From CAYFZR01 sp046760505 [NCBI: Candidatus Hydrothermarchaeota archaeon] (GTDB lineage: Archaea; CAYFZR01), in assembly GCA_046760505.1 (NCBI GenBank), contig JBHIEG010000006.1:1-64000 (forward strand): a stretch of 64,000 nucleotides of DNA. The letters run 5' to 3'. Below, piece by piece: positions 24,794-34,369 of the stretch. Below the pieces are notes generated by a model. It was not told the origin of the DNA. It searched no databases and worked only from the letters and a program-made list of their open reading frames with translations. Each line of letters starts with the position of its first letter. The first letter of the stretch is position 1. Made by a program: the position numbers and the translations under genes.

Positions 24794-26194
24794 TTACTTC
24801 AGTTCCAAAGTCGATACAAGCTTTGGTATTCCGCTAGAATCCCTTGGACCTACCACTACTTTCCAACCGGATATGTCTTCAAGTTCTCCCGTTATACGCG
24901 CGGCCATTCCAGGTATTACAATAGTCCTGTGTTTTACCTTCTCCTCTATTTTTGTCTCGTCCATTGTCTCCTTAACCCTTGACGCATTTAATTGCCCCCC
25001 TGCAACCGCAGATTCTACGCCAATTCCCTCTGTATCTACAACAAGGAGCCAACAGTCTATGTTTCCAGATTCTATATCACTTGCTACCGTGTAGTAAGTG
25101 AGCGCAAAGTTCGTGGTGAACATGACCGGAGACATATCTGTTGGCGATCCTATTTCCTTCAATCCAGGTTCTACGGATACGGGTCTTCTGGGGTCTGTGT
25201 ATAGGTTCTCCCTAAGCGTTATCAACGGTATGATCATCCAAGGCTCGATGCAATGGAGTATCATGAGATCACTAAAGTTTACTAAACAAATATTAGATAC
25301 AATAGCCTCTAAATTTGCTTTTGTAATATCATCTCCTTCCGTTAACCATGCAACTGCTGGAACTGTCATTAGTGGAAATCCTAAGTCTTTTTGTCCTTCC
25401 TCTATGGCTGCTCTTCTTAGCATTACCAGATTGTTTACCGTGGTGCTTATTCCTTCTCCTTGAGGGTATGTTCCGGGATCCAATACGATTTCTTCAATTC
25501 CCATTGCTAGTAAGGCTCTCGTAATAGATCTCATTAATTCAAGGTCATTTGGAGCGAATACCGCCAAAGGCACGTTGTATTTTAGCGCTAACTTGCCGAC
25601 TTCCTCCCAATTTTCCCTTGTTGCAGCGTATATCAAAGGCCTTCTATCCTTAACAACTTCTAAGCCCGCTTCTAAGATTTTGGGATCGAATGAACAGAGT
25701 ATTAGCGGTATTTTCACATTATCTGCAACTGTTTTCACTGCCTTCTTGAATTTTTCTGCATCTTTGCTCACGCTTCTTATGGCAACCATTTCTAACTTCA
25801 ATATCATCCCTATGTATTCCTTTGTAAAGTCCTGAGCAAACTTGGAACGCTTTATTATCTCATCTTCTTTCATTTCATCCGTAACTTCTATTGCTATGGC
25901 TGTTTTGTTATAATATGTTAATTCATGTCTGTAGAGTACTTCTTCTCCTCCTATGAGAACCTGATTATCACCAACTCCTACTCTCACTAACGAAACAAGA
26001 GGTGCAAGGTAATCCTTTAGTTTCTCAAGTTTTTCCTTATATTTTGGCTCCTTCATGTATGGACAGTCTTCTATATCCTTTGTGCGTTCAATCAATTGGG
26101 CTGCGAATGCCATACATGTGTTGAATCCGCAATCTCCACAGTTTGTTTGAGGAAGAAACTGATATGCTTCCAGAGGGCTTTTTACCTTAACCAT
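24794..26194 (-). CDS. cdhE: CODH/ACS corrinoid iron-sulfur protein gamma subunit CdhE
   Basis: This 466-residue protein starts with the [4Fe-4S] motif NCGDCGFNTCMAFA...DCPY (about residues 17-44), continues as a TIM barrel and ends with the corrinoid-binding domain (CLVNFSDLMIL and later segments). It carries the methyl group on cobalt from the tetrahydropterin carrier to acetyl-CoA synthase. It is paired with CdhD, which ends 12 bp upstream. Confidence 0.93.
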   Translation of the reverse strand: MVKVKSPLEAYQFLPQTNCGDCGFNTCMAFAAQLIERTKDIEDCPYMKEPKYKEKLEKLKDYLAPLVSLVRVGVGDNQVLIGGEEVLYRHELTYYNKTAIAIEVTDEMKEDEIIKRSKFAQDFTKEYIGMILKLEMVAIRSVSKDAEKFKKAVKTVADNVKIPLILCSFDPKILEAGLEVVKDRRPLIYAATRENWEEVGKLALKYNVPLAVFAPNDLELMRSITRALLAMGIEEIVLDPGTYPQGEGISTTVNNLVMLRRAAIEEGQKDLGFPLMTVPAVAWLTEGDDITKANLEAIVSNICLVNFSDLMILHCIEPWMIIPLITLRENLYTDPRRPVSVEPGLKEIGSPTDMSPVMFTTNFALTYYTVASDIESGNIDCWLLVVDTEGIGVESAVAGGQLNASRVKETMDETKIEEKVKHRTIVIPGMAARITGELEDISGWKVVVGPRDSSGIPKLVSTLELK

Positions 26195-26206
26195 CCTTGA
26201 TACCTC

Positions 26207-27505
26207 CTAAAACCGGGCTGATACCCAGTCTGTTATCTCTGGATATTCCTTCTCCAGCATTCCTGCTAGTTGAAGGCAGGTCTCTTTCAGGGTTTTGACT
26301 GCAAACGGATGCATCATCATGAATAGATCCCCCCCTGCCAAAGCGAGGGTCAGTCCTGTTACAACTTCCCACAGAGGACCTCTCAGTTCTCTTGGCCCCC
26401 ATTCCTCTCCTTCAACGGGAGATTGTTTCATCCAAGCCTCTCTTGCTCCCCAGGCATTTGTAGTTCCGCTGGACATCGGGAAGTTTAGGTCTCTATCCCC
26501 CTTCAAACCGCTTATTCTTATCCTTTGCATGTTTGTAAAGGCATAATCCAATCCATAACCCAGAGCTGCTGTAGTAGGGTCCATAATTATCTGGTCTCTT
26601 GGAACTCCCTCTCTAAACAAGTATCTGTTTAGCGTTTTTTGATTGTTTATATCTAGCTGCGTCCATGATAAAACGACGTGCCCATAGTCTATTGCTGCCT
26701 TGGCAACTCTCTTATAATCTAGATTTAGGCTTGCAGATGCTAATAGAACTCTTTCTCCTTCCGCAACTTTTGCTGCTTCTTCTAAAACTTCTGGATCTTT
26801 CTCCGGAACTCCAGATCCCCCTACCACGATTGGCACCTTAACCGCTTGTAGTATATCTTCAACAACCTTTGCAGCCTCTTTAGAAGGCGTATCTTTTATA
26901 GCGGGATCTGTGGAGATAAGGTGTATCGTTACCATATCGGCGCCAAATTCCTTTACACACTTCTTTGCCCAATCAGATGGGTCTTCCATCACATCCTCTA
27001 TGGTTGCCTTAACAGGTCCTGCTAAGGGAATGGGCATATCAAAAACGTCTACTGTTACTACCGGAACGTTAGGATTTTTTGCCTCGAAGTTGTAAAATGG
27101 CAGAGTTTTATGACCTCCTACCTTAATTACATAGTCTCTTGTTCCGCCATCTGATTTTGTCGCGCCAAGTGTTATCTCTTCTATCTCCTGTAGCCATTTT
27201 ACCTTTGGAATCTCAAATGTGGCTGGCTCTAAGGTAACCTTAGGTACTTCAGGAACGGCTTCAGGAGCAGTAGGAACGGTTGGAATGGTTATACTTACTC
27301 CTGTGAGTTCCTGCAAACTTTGAGCCAGTAGTTGTGCGTAATAAGCTACTTTATAGAGTGCAGGTGGAATCTGCATCTGGCCTGGCTCAATTTCAATGAC
27401 CATCTCGCCATCTTCTCCTAGTTCTATGGTCACATCTTCTAGTTCTTCAATATTAAATGTCTCTAAGATTTTTAAAAGCTCTGAGAGGTCGATTTTTTCC
27501 TCCAA
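26207..27505 (-). CDS. cdhD: CODH/ACS corrinoid protein delta subunit CdhD
   Basis: This 432-residue protein is the smaller corrinoid-protein subunit of the archaeal acetyl-CoA decarbonylase/synthase. It has a variable N-terminal region (about 1-120) and a TIM barrel with PVVTVDVFDMPIPLAGP, VTIHLISTDP, PIVVGGSGVPEKDP and the late GTTNAWGAREAWM. It works as a heterodimer with CdhE. It abuts the second CooC gene without a gap. Confidence 0.92.
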   Translation of the reverse strand: MEEKIDLSELLKILETFNIEELEDVTIELGEDGEMVIEIEPGQMQIPPALYKVAYYAQLLAQSLQELTGVSITIPTVPTAPEAVPEVPKVTLEPATFEIPKVKWLQEIEEITLGATKSDGGTRDYVIKVGGHKTLPFYNFEAKNPNVPVVTVDVFDMPIPLAGPVKATIEDVMEDPSDWAKKCVKEFGADMVTIHLISTDPAIKDTPSKEAAKVVEDILQAVKVPIVVGGSGVPEKDPEVLEEAAKVAEGERVLLASASLNLDYKRVAKAAIDYGHVVLSWTQLDINNQKTLNRYLFREGVPRDQIIMDPTTAALGYGLDYAFTNMQRIRISGLKGDRDLNFPMSSGTTNAWGAREAWMKQSPVEGEEWGPRELRGPLWEVVTGLTLALAGGDLFMMMHPFAVKTLKETCLQLAGMLEKEYPEITDWVSARF

Positions 27506-28270
27506 CTAATATACCTCCTCAAGTTTATTCAGTATATCTTTAATCGCCAACATAGAGGGTGAATCTTCAGGCAATTCAACCACAGGTTTTCCTTCAAGAT
27601 CATAAAGGGAAACATTCTTGTCTTCCGGTATTACTCCAATAACCTCCAATCCAAGTTCATTTGCTTTTTTTCTTAAACTCTCTTCCATCCCCGGCAGTAC
27701 TCGATTTAGAATTACCGCCATATAATCAAACTTTATTTCAAGTTCTTTCGCTAGCTCTTTAATTCTTTCTGCTGTTTTTAAGCCTTTAACTGTAGGATCT
27801 GTAACTACCAGCAGGATATCAACGTCTCTTGTTGTTCTTCTACTCATGTGTTCGAGTCCAGCTTCAGTATCTATTACAGTGATATCGTAGTGTCTGGCGA
27901 ATTTGTCTATTATGTCTCTCAGCATATGATTTACAAGACAATAGCATCCAGGACCTTCTGGTCTTCCCATTACCAAGAGATCAAATTTTGGCCCCTCAAC
28001 AACTATCTCCATTATTTTTCCTTCTAGTAGGACGTCTTTTGAAGTTCCTGGTGGAAGCGATCGAAAGTCATCGGAGATTTTTTCTCTTATATCACCCACA
28101 GTTTTCTCAAATTCAATACCCAATGCCTCTGGCAAGTTGGAGTCAGCGTCGGCATCAACTGCCAAGATAGATTTGGAATTTTTACTCAGTAAATGAATTA
28201 AACTAGCCGAAACGAATGTTTTTCCGGTACCTCCTTTACCAGAGACGGCTATTACTGTACCTTTCTTCAA
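27506..28270 (-). CDS. CooC-type nickel-insertion ATPase, copy 2
   Basis: This 254-residue relative of the CooC at 24019 has Walker A SGKGGTGKTF (residues 10-19), LAVDADADSNLPEALGI, and CYCLVNHML, which carries the CxC metal site. The two copies clearly differ in sequence. Its position inside the cdh operon, between cdhC and cdhD, supports a function in assembling the nickel centres of CODH/ACS. Confidence 0.88.
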   Translation of the reverse strand: MKKGTVIAVSGKGGTGKTFVSASLIHLLSKNSKSILAVDADADSNLPEALGIEFEKTVGDIREKISDDFRSLPPGTSKDVLLEGKIMEIVVEGPKFDLLVMGRPEGPGCYCLVNHMLRDIIDKFARHYDITVIDTEAGLEHMSRRTTRDVDILLVVTDPTVKGLKTAERIKELAKELEIKFDYMAVILNRVLPGMEESLRKKANELGLEVIGVIPEDKNVSLYDLEGKPVVELPEDSPSMLAIKDILNKLEEVY

Positions 28271-28298
28271 GATGTTTCCCCTGGAAATTTGAGAGACC

Positions 28299-29744
28299 TT
28301 ACTTGGTCTCTCTCTTTACAATTACTTTGTCTATGTGTATTTTTGCGCCTTTCAGTACCAGTCTTATTGTTCCCCCTGCAATAGGCATTCCTGCTGGAAC
28401 CGTTGGCATGCTCGGGGCTGTAACCTGCATTTCCGGCATTGGAGTTACCCCCGGTGTAGGAGTTGGAGGCGCCTCAGGTGCTGGAGCTTCTTCTGGAGGA
28501 ACCTCTTCAGGAACTTCCTCTACCCAGGAAGCCACTACTGGATGACCTCTTTCCTTGAGGAATGCCTTTAGTTCCTCTATATCCTTCACATCTTCTTCTG
28601 TAGCGATCTTATCTACAAGATCTTCAGGTATCGCATCCTGTACTCTGTCTTTAAGAGCTTTTGGGAGCCAAACCGTTTTACTCCAACCACCATCTGCCAT
28701 AAGGAATTTTGGCGATCTGAAGTATTCTATTCCTATTCCTAGGAAGCCTGGAACCTGTTTTCCCCCTCCTGTTTGACCAGCCATCGTTGAGAAAGGCAGG
28801 CCATTTACGGTTACTCCCTTGAAGTCTCTGTGAACCCAGCCGAATCCATCTACTTCTGGTATGTAGAAACCTATAACTTCAAAACATCCGCAAGATGTAT
28901 GAGGATATTGCATAAAGCTGTGGAGCCATATTCTATCATATTCTCCTCCGGAAAGGGTTACAGCGGCCTCATTTACCCCGGAGTATTCACCTACTTCTGC
29001 ATTCAGTAGCTCTCCTTTTGGTATTACCTTCATAGGTCCTTCTGGATCTACTTTGGCAGCGGCTCTTCCGTCAAACCATGTCATGGCTCCGCAAAGAGAA
29101 ACCCTGTCTGGCGTAATCACGCATACATTCGTTGGAGCAAAAGATTGACAGAGAGTACATCCATAAAATGTATCCACGTCCTCCTCGCTTAACTCCCTAG
29201 TTCTTGCGTCCCTCTCCTCATATGCCTTCATGGCTTCTGGCATTCTCTTTTCCACTTCATCCTTGTCGGTAATGTATATGGCTTCTATCTTTTCTATGAA
29301 GGGCAACTCTTGTTTAAACAGAAACATTGTGGCTTGAGCAATCTGTTTTAAGGACTTGAGTCCTTTTTTGATCGCGTCTTTACTTATCCTTATCCAGATA
29401 TCATATCTTTGGTTTAAATGCATGTAACCTTGGATGAAGTTCTGAAACTCGTGATTTCTTCTCTCAATTACGGATTCAAGGTCTTTTTCAACCATTTCCC
29501 CTGCTACCTTGTATATCATGGCAAAAGGATATCTTCCGCCTTCTTCCATATCTTCCAAATCTGGTCCGATTAGGGTAACCCTGTAGTCTTCTATCTCATC
29601 CATCGAAGCAGCTTGAACAAGTTCAAAACCTATTCCTTTAGGACCTGCTAATTCCACGTACATGTCTTCCCCTCTGATTCTCTCCCCCTCGTACATAGGG
29701 CTCATATCAAACGGGAAAACGTCCGCAGTAATTTCTTCAGCCAT
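28299..29744 (-). CDS. cdhC: Acetyl-CoA synthase beta subunit CdhC
   Basis: This 481-residue protein is the archaeal acetyl-CoA synthase, which lacks the N-terminal domain of the bacterial enzyme. The A-cluster cysteines are seen in YGCTLCQSFAPTNVC and TSCGCFEV. The C-terminal region (about 395-450) is a long proline-, alanine- and glutamate-rich linker ending in a short domain, RLVLKGAKIHIDKVIVK. A comparable low-complexity linker and conserved tail are usual in archaeal CdhC. It joins the methyl group, CO and CoA into acetyl-CoA. Confidence 0.93.
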   Translation of the reverse strand: MAEEITADVFPFDMSPMYEGERIRGEDMYVELAGPKGIGFELVQAASMDEIEDYRVTLIGPDLEDMEEGGRYPFAMIYKVAGEMVEKDLESVIERRNHEFQNFIQGYMHLNQRYDIWIRISKDAIKKGLKSLKQIAQATMFLFKQELPFIEKIEAIYITDKDEVEKRMPEAMKAYEERDARTRELSEEDVDTFYGCTLCQSFAPTNVCVITPDRVSLCGAMTWFDGRAAAKVDPEGPMKVIPKGELLNAEVGEYSGVNEAAVTLSGGEYDRIWLHSFMQYPHTSCGCFEVIGFYIPEVDGFGWVHRDFKGVTVNGLPFSTMAGQTGGGKQVPGFLGIGIEYFRSPKFLMADGGWSKTVWLPKALKDRVQDAIPEDLVDKIATEEDVKDIEELKAFLKERGHPVVASWVEEVPEEVPPEEAPAPEAPPTPTPGVTPMPEMQVTAPSMPTVPAGMPIAGGTIRLVLKGAKIHIDKVIVKRETK

Positions 29745-29756
29745 TTTTACGCCTCC

Positions 29757-30284
29757 TTAGAGGTTTTCTATCACCTCTTTTAATTCTTTTTCCCAATCTT
29801 CATCGCTCATATTGCCGAAAGACATCGTAGCGTTGGGATGGTAGTACTTATCAAGGGTTAAGGTTCTCATCTTCCCGAAGTGTTTTAGACACTGCAACAT
29901 GAGCGATTGTTGATAGTATAACCCCCCCACGTAGGCTACTACGTCGTATGGTCCGTTGCCATCTAAACCTTGCCATTCATCATCTCTGAGTAAATTTGTT
30001 ATTTCTAGAATTCCCATAGATTTTGCATTCACTCCCCTATCCTTAAATTCCCTTACCATGTGAGCAGTTGCTATGATTGGAATGTTTTTTTTCTTCGCTA
30101 TTTCGATTATGTAATCTATCAGTTTCTTTTCATTCAATTCGTACAGTATTTGAGATCCTGCTACGATCAACGGTCTTTTTGCCTTGGAAAGTAATTTGCC
30201 TAGGGTCTTTCCATCCGTGGCTCTCGCTGTAACCGGACCTACTATGTTTGCTCTCTCCCAAGGGGTAGCATCTATTTTTGCCAT
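29757..30284 (-). CDS. cdhB: CODH/ACS epsilon subunit CdhB
   Basis: This 175-residue protein is the small subunit that associates with the CODH alpha subunit in the archaeal complex. It has a Rossmann-like fold with RPLIVAGSQIL, IPIIATAHMV and DVVAYVGGLYYQQSLMLQCLKHF, as in other CdhB proteins. It lies 3 bp after cdhA and 12 bp before cdhC. Confidence 0.9.
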   Translation of the reverse strand: MAKIDATPWERANIVGPVTARATDGKTLGKLLSKAKRPLIVAGSQILYELNEKKLIDYIIEIAKKKNIPIIATAHMVREFKDRGVNAKSMGILEITNLLRDDEWQGLDGNGPYDVVAYVGGLYYQQSLMLQCLKHFGKMRTLTLDKYYHPNATMSFGNMSDEDWEKELKEVIENL

Positions 30285-30287
30285 ATG

Positions 30288-32663
30288 TTACACCCTCCTC
30301 TTTCTTATTAATCTCTCCAGGTTCGTGGGATCGAATCTTGGATCATATGCTCTTACCTGTCCGCCTTTAATTTTCTTATCTTTTACTTCGAATCCATGTT
30401 CTTTCTCCAAAACTTCCAGTAACTCTGATCTTCTTGCAATAGGAAGATCTGTTTCGCTTCTTACGAAGAGATACCAATCCTCTGGATACTCTCCGAAGTA
30501 CTTCTTTGATAGATCTAGGTAATGAGTTAATTTTATCGATCTTCCCGGAGCAGTATCGTTTGGTCTCATTACCATGCGAGCTGTTTGCACTATTGCCTCT
30601 TCTTTGGTCTCTGCTGTATAAATCAAATGCTCAGGTCCGGGCTCGAAGTAATGGAAGGAGCCATCTTTTGCATCTATGATCTGCCATTCCTCTTTTTTGT
30701 CCTTTCTTCCAAGATACATTCTCCTGTATTTAGATCCGTGGGGACCAACTATAACTGGAACTCCAAGTCTGTTACATCCGGTAGCAATAGATGCTGCCTT
30801 TTGAGAATATGCTCCCCATGCTACTCCTACCGCGCCAACTCTGTTGAGTATATAATCCGCTATCTCCTCGAAGTTTGCTCTAAGGTTTCTCATCGCAAAT
30901 ATGTTTGCTACCTTTATGGCTGCTCCAGCAATATGGGCGTTAGATACGCAAGAGCCCGTATTACATATATTTCCTGCATCAAAAGCTCCGGGATATCTCT
31001 CCCATATGGTCTTTCCTTCCTCATCCTTATAGAATGACACATCCATTGCCGCGCATCCTGAGGTTACAACAATGTAATTTCTAGATGCAAATTCGTTGGC
31101 CATTTCAAAAAGATCTTTTCTTGATCCAGGATAGTTTGAGCAACCCACGTAGGCTATTACCCCGGGTATTGTTCCTAAGACAATGGGAGCGCCAACGTTT
31201 CTTATCTCCACGTCTGAGACTGCTCCTCTTCCGGATCTCATGACAGATTTTTCAGTCTTTATCTGCGCCTCTGACGCTGCCTCGATTAAGTTCAACGGCT
31301 CAATACCCTGAGGACATTCTATAGCGCATTTTCCACATCCTATACATCTTTCATGCAATTCCACAAGTAATGAGAAATCTCCTTTAGATGCTGTCTCGTT
31401 TGCTGTGTGAATAGGTAAGTTACTGGGACAAACACGCCTACATTTCTCACAGGAAGTACAAGTTGATGCGATTTCCTGAACTTTGCTCAGATCAGGGATT
31501 ATTTTAAATTTCTTCCTCTTTGGAGCAATTGCTTGAGCAACCTTGACTGCCACTTCCCCTACCTTATAGGGGTCTGATATGAATGCTCCGGGCAACTTCC
31601 CCTCGACAAGATCTTTCACAATTCCATCCGCCGGATCATTGGTCCTATTTGGCAATCCATAAAGGATCTTATCCATGGTTGTGATAACCGGTGCCTTAAT
31701 CTTCTGGGCTTCTTGTAAAATATCTGCCCTCACGCATTGTTCGTCCACAACTATAACGTCTGGAACGCCAGATCTTATGAATTTAAGTTGTTGAGATATC
31801 GGTCCTATTACCTTTGCTTTTGTGTAGTACCTTGTCATGTCATGAGCAGTGCAACATATCGCACAAACTTCGACCTCGTCTTCTAATCCGTGATCCACCA
31901 TGTAGTCGATGATTCCTACGCCAGGCAGTACGTTATGTCCTATACCTAGGATTACGGGTTTTTCTTTATCTATTGCTCCCATTCCTATCTCTACCAAAGG
32001 CGCATCGGGATCTGCCTTTGGGAATCCTAGACAAGATATCTGAGCGACATCTGCCACTTCCATGGCGAGAAGATCAAGCATACCCGTGTGGAGTGCTTTA
32101 GACTCAAAATCTAAGTAAGATCCTTCCTGCCCCGTATGTACTGCAGCAAGGCAGTGAGTTATCTGTTCTTCAACGTAGTCCAAAACCTCCTCCAAATCAC
32201 CTAATGTAGTTGGCCTCATTCCCACGATTAATCTTGTCAGAGGAGCCTCTACATTTATGACATCCTTACCAACATCTATCGGATGATCTCGTCCAAACCT
32301 ATCTATCAATTGATGAAGCATGTGTCTTGTGTGAGCAGTATGGGCCGCACAACCTATTAAGCAAGCAGCAAGAACTATTCTTCCTGTCTGATTTGAGATG
32401 TCTATTCCACAAGCTCCCCTTCTCTCTCCAGAAAGATCACATTTCCCCATAGTACACAAACAGCACATATCGCAGTACGGCGCATAGAAAGGATGGTATC
32501 TTCTCAGCAAGGTGAAATCCCAGTCTCTTAGATCTATTATGCTTGGTTTTGGCGTTGGACCCATTGGCTCTTCCCAAATTTCAGCTTCTTCTATGATCCT
32601 TCCTATGGTAATGGTAACTCCTTCCAGACCTTCCACAGCGATCCTTTCTGGGTTTTTGGCCAT
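30288..32663 (-). CDS. cdhA: Carbon monoxide dehydrogenase alpha subunit CdhA
   Basis: This 791-residue protein is the archaeal CODH subunit. It has the cluster-B/D cysteines near the N-terminus (PYCDMCCLCTMGKCDLSG), ligands of the nickel-iron C-cluster (CICCTAHD, GCAAMD, CNTGSCVSNAH), and an inserted two-cluster ferredoxin domain (CTSCEKCRRVCPSN and CIGCGKCAIECPQG, about residues 405-450) that is specific to the archaeal form. It interconverts CO and CO2 in the acetyl-CoA pathway. AGGAGGT lies 6 nt before the ATG. It is the first gene of the array. Confidence 0.94.
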   Translation of the reverse strand: MAKNPERIAVEGLEGVTITIGRIIEEAEIWEEPMGPTPKPSIIDLRDWDFTLLRRYHPFYAPYCDMCCLCTMGKCDLSGERRGACGIDISNQTGRIVLAACLIGCAAHTAHTRHMLHQLIDRFGRDHPIDVGKDVINVEAPLTRLIVGMRPTTLGDLEEVLDYVEEQITHCLAAVHTGQEGSYLDFESKALHTGMLDLLAMEVADVAQISCLGFPKADPDAPLVEIGMGAIDKEKPVILGIGHNVLPGVGIIDYMVDHGLEDEVEVCAICCTAHDMTRYYTKAKVIGPISQQLKFIRSGVPDVIVVDEQCVRADILQEAQKIKAPVITTMDKILYGLPNRTNDPADGIVKDLVEGKLPGAFISDPYKVGEVAVKVAQAIAPKRKKFKIIPDLSKVQEIASTCTSCEKCRRVCPSNLPIHTANETASKGDFSLLVELHERCIGCGKCAIECPQGIEPLNLIEAASEAQIKTEKSVMRSGRGAVSDVEIRNVGAPIVLGTIPGVIAYVGCSNYPGSRKDLFEMANEFASRNYIVVTSGCAAMDVSFYKDEEGKTIWERYPGAFDAGNICNTGSCVSNAHIAGAAIKVANIFAMRNLRANFEEIADYILNRVGAVGVAWGAYSQKAASIATGCNRLGVPVIVGPHGSKYRRMYLGRKDKKEEWQIIDAKDGSFHYFEPGPEHLIYTAETKEEAIVQTARMVMRPNDTAPGRSIKLTHYLDLSKKYFGEYPEDWYLFVRSETDLPIARRSELLEVLEKEHGFEVKDKKIKGGQVRAYDPRFDPTNLERLIRKRRV

Positions 32664-32727
32664 AATCTTACCTCCTGATTTCTCTCTTTCCTGATTACTA
32701 TCACCAGATAATGAAGCATATATAAAG
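32664..32727 (-). promoter_or_regulatory. Promoter and leader of the cdh operon
   Basis: On the minus strand a TATA element (CTTTATATATG, 32727-32717) lies about 60 nt before the cdhA ATG, which predicts a transcript start near 32697 and a leader of roughly 30 nt. The leader ends in AGGAGGT, 6 nt before the start. It is the only clear promoter seen upstream of the long minus-strand array. Confidence 0.6.
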
Positions 32728-32831
32728 TTATCTTGCCTACTTAATGAGATACTCGGCCATGAATTTTATATTACTTAGTTATTTTTCTCTGAGAAGCCGG
32801 ATCGCAGAATTTTTTCGTTTTAAGGAGTTCC

Positions 32832-33662
32832 TTGGATCAAAGGAAAAATGCCCAAAAGTTTATGATACTTACAGAACAAATTATACTTAAGAATAAAACA
32901 GGATGGCTTATGGAAGGGAAGGGGATAGGCGAAGGAGAACTCAGAATAATATCTGAGTTCGCGAATTGTTATGATGTAGTTGAAAACATGCCTAAGTTCA
33001 TATATTCTCCTAGGATAATAAGAGACTTTTCATCGAAATTAAAGGAGATTGAGAAAGATCTGATGGAGTTTCTTTCAAAGAAGATAAATAAAAAATATGT
33101 TGAGAGGCTGTTAAAAGATAACATAGAGATAGTCAAGAAGAAGAGAATGAATTTTGGACGTTATGAGGTAATCCCGTATTTCAGAAGGAGAGAAATAGAG
33201 CATTTAACAAAACTGCACCGACAGACCTTGGATGTCGCTATCTTGGATGTCCTGTCGAGGGAAGGCATTATAAATTTACCTCTAGAAGAGCGCGAAACCA
33301 TAAAAAATAGAATCTGGCTTGGTCTTGAATTAAAGACTTTTGCTATGCTGGGCGGATTACATATACCCGATGAAACCACGTTTTCAGATGAGATCATAGA
33401 AAAAATCTCGGAGGAATGTGTGGAAAATCTTTACAGAAAAATAGTTGAAGAAAGAAAGAAATACTTAAAGCATATAATAACCGTGCTTGATTTCAGGTAT
33501 AAAATAGAAAAATACGATCTGGACCCAGATCTCTGGCAATATTTTACAGTTATAGAAGCAGTCAGACTTTTAGGATTGACTGGAGAATTTGTCTACGACT
33601 TCATAAAACTATCAGAGCTCATTCAGAAAATGGAGGGAATAGAATACAAGATCGAGGAGTAA
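32832..33662 (+). CDS. Uncharacterised helical protein
   Basis: This 276-residue protein is predicted to be almost all helical and highly charged, without cysteine clusters or a signal peptide. I do not recognise the family. It has a basic stretch (KKKRMNFGRYEVIPYFRRREIEHLTKLHRQ, about residues 103-132) and ends two bases before the Dph6 gene, so the two are probably co-transcribed. TTG 32832 is chosen because AAGGAG lies 4 nt upstream; ATG 32862 is the alternative. A TATA-like TTTATATTA at 32765-32773 lies upstream. Confidence 0.65.
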   Translation: MDQRKNAQKFMILTEQIILKNKTGWLMEGKGIGEGELRIISEFANCYDVVENMPKFIYSPRIIRDFSSKLKEIEKDLMEFLSKKINKKYVERLLKDNIEIVKKKRMNFGRYEVIPYFRRREIEHLTKLHRQTLDVAILDVLSREGIINLPLEERETIKNRIWLGLELKTFAMLGGLHIPDETTFSDEIIEKISEECVENLYRKIVEERKKYLKHIITVLDFRYKIEKYDLDPDLWQYFTVIEAVRLLGLTGEFVYDFIKLSELIQKMEGIEYKIEE

Positions 33663-33663
33663 T

Positions 33664-34335
33664 ATGCGGGTGGCATGTTTATTCTCAGGTGGAAAAGATT
33701 CTAATCTTGCGTTATTTCGCGCAATAAATCAAGGATTAGATGTCAGATATCTTGTGACAGTTTTTCCAAGATCTAGGGAAAGTTACATGTATCACTACCC
33801 ATGCATACGTATTACGGAACTTCAGGCAAAATGTATTGGACTACCTTTAATAAGCAAAGAGAGCATTCCTGAAAAGGAGAGAGAATTAGAAGACTTGAAG
33901 GAAACCCTATCAAAATTAGATATAGATGGAGTAGTTTCAGGAGCACTGGCATCTGAATATCAAAAGAGAAGAATTGAGAGAATATGTGGAGAACTTAAAA
34001 TAGAGTCAATCACTCCTTTATGGCAAGACGATCCAGTATCGGTGTTGAGAGAAGTAAGTGAAAAATTTCACGTAATCATATCAGGCGTGAGCGCTCAGGG
34101 ACTTAAAAAAGACTTGATTGGAAGAGATCTGGATAGGGAATGTGTAGAAAAATTAATGGATCTCAACAGAAAGTACAAGATACATTTAACAGGAGAGGGA
34201 GGAGAATTCGAGACCTTAGTTCTAGATGCTCCATTTTTCAGAAAAAGAATAGAAATCTTGGAAAAAGAAGTTATTTGGGAAGGAGACAGCGGATATCTAG
34301 ATATAAAAAAAGCCACATTGATTGATAAACATTAA
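33664..34335 (+). CDS. Diphthine-ammonia ligase Dph6 (PP-loop ATPase)
   Basis: This 223-residue protein matches the archaeal Dph6/MJ0570 family. The PP-loop is CLFSGGKDSNLAL (residues 5-17), followed by VSGALASEYQKRRIERIC and the conserved GEGGEFETLVLDAP near 178-191. It catalyses the ATP-dependent amidation that completes diphthamide on elongation factor 2. GAGGAG lies 5 nt before the ATG. Confidence 0.88.
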   Translation: MRVACLFSGGKDSNLALFRAINQGLDVRYLVTVFPRSRESYMYHYPCIRITELQAKCIGLPLISKESIPEKERELEDLKETLSKLDIDGVVSGALASEYQKRRIERICGELKIESITPLWQDDPVSVLREVSEKFHVIISGVSAQGLKKDLIGRDLDRECVEKLMDLNRKYKIHLTGEGGEFETLVLDAPFFRKRIEILEKEVIWEGDSGYLDIKKATLIDKH

Positions 34336-34369
34336 AATCGAGATTTCAAACCATTTAATTTTAATAACC

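Noticed and set aside
24203-24982. A 259-codon open frame on the plus strand
   Set aside because: It lies opposite CooC and CdhE, has serine-, proline- and phenylalanine-rich sequence typical of antisense shadow frames, and no ribosome site.
30585-31037. A 150-codon plus-strand frame opposite cdhA
   Set aside because: It is antisense to the well-conserved C-cluster region of CdhA and its sequence has no recognisable family; a shadow frame.
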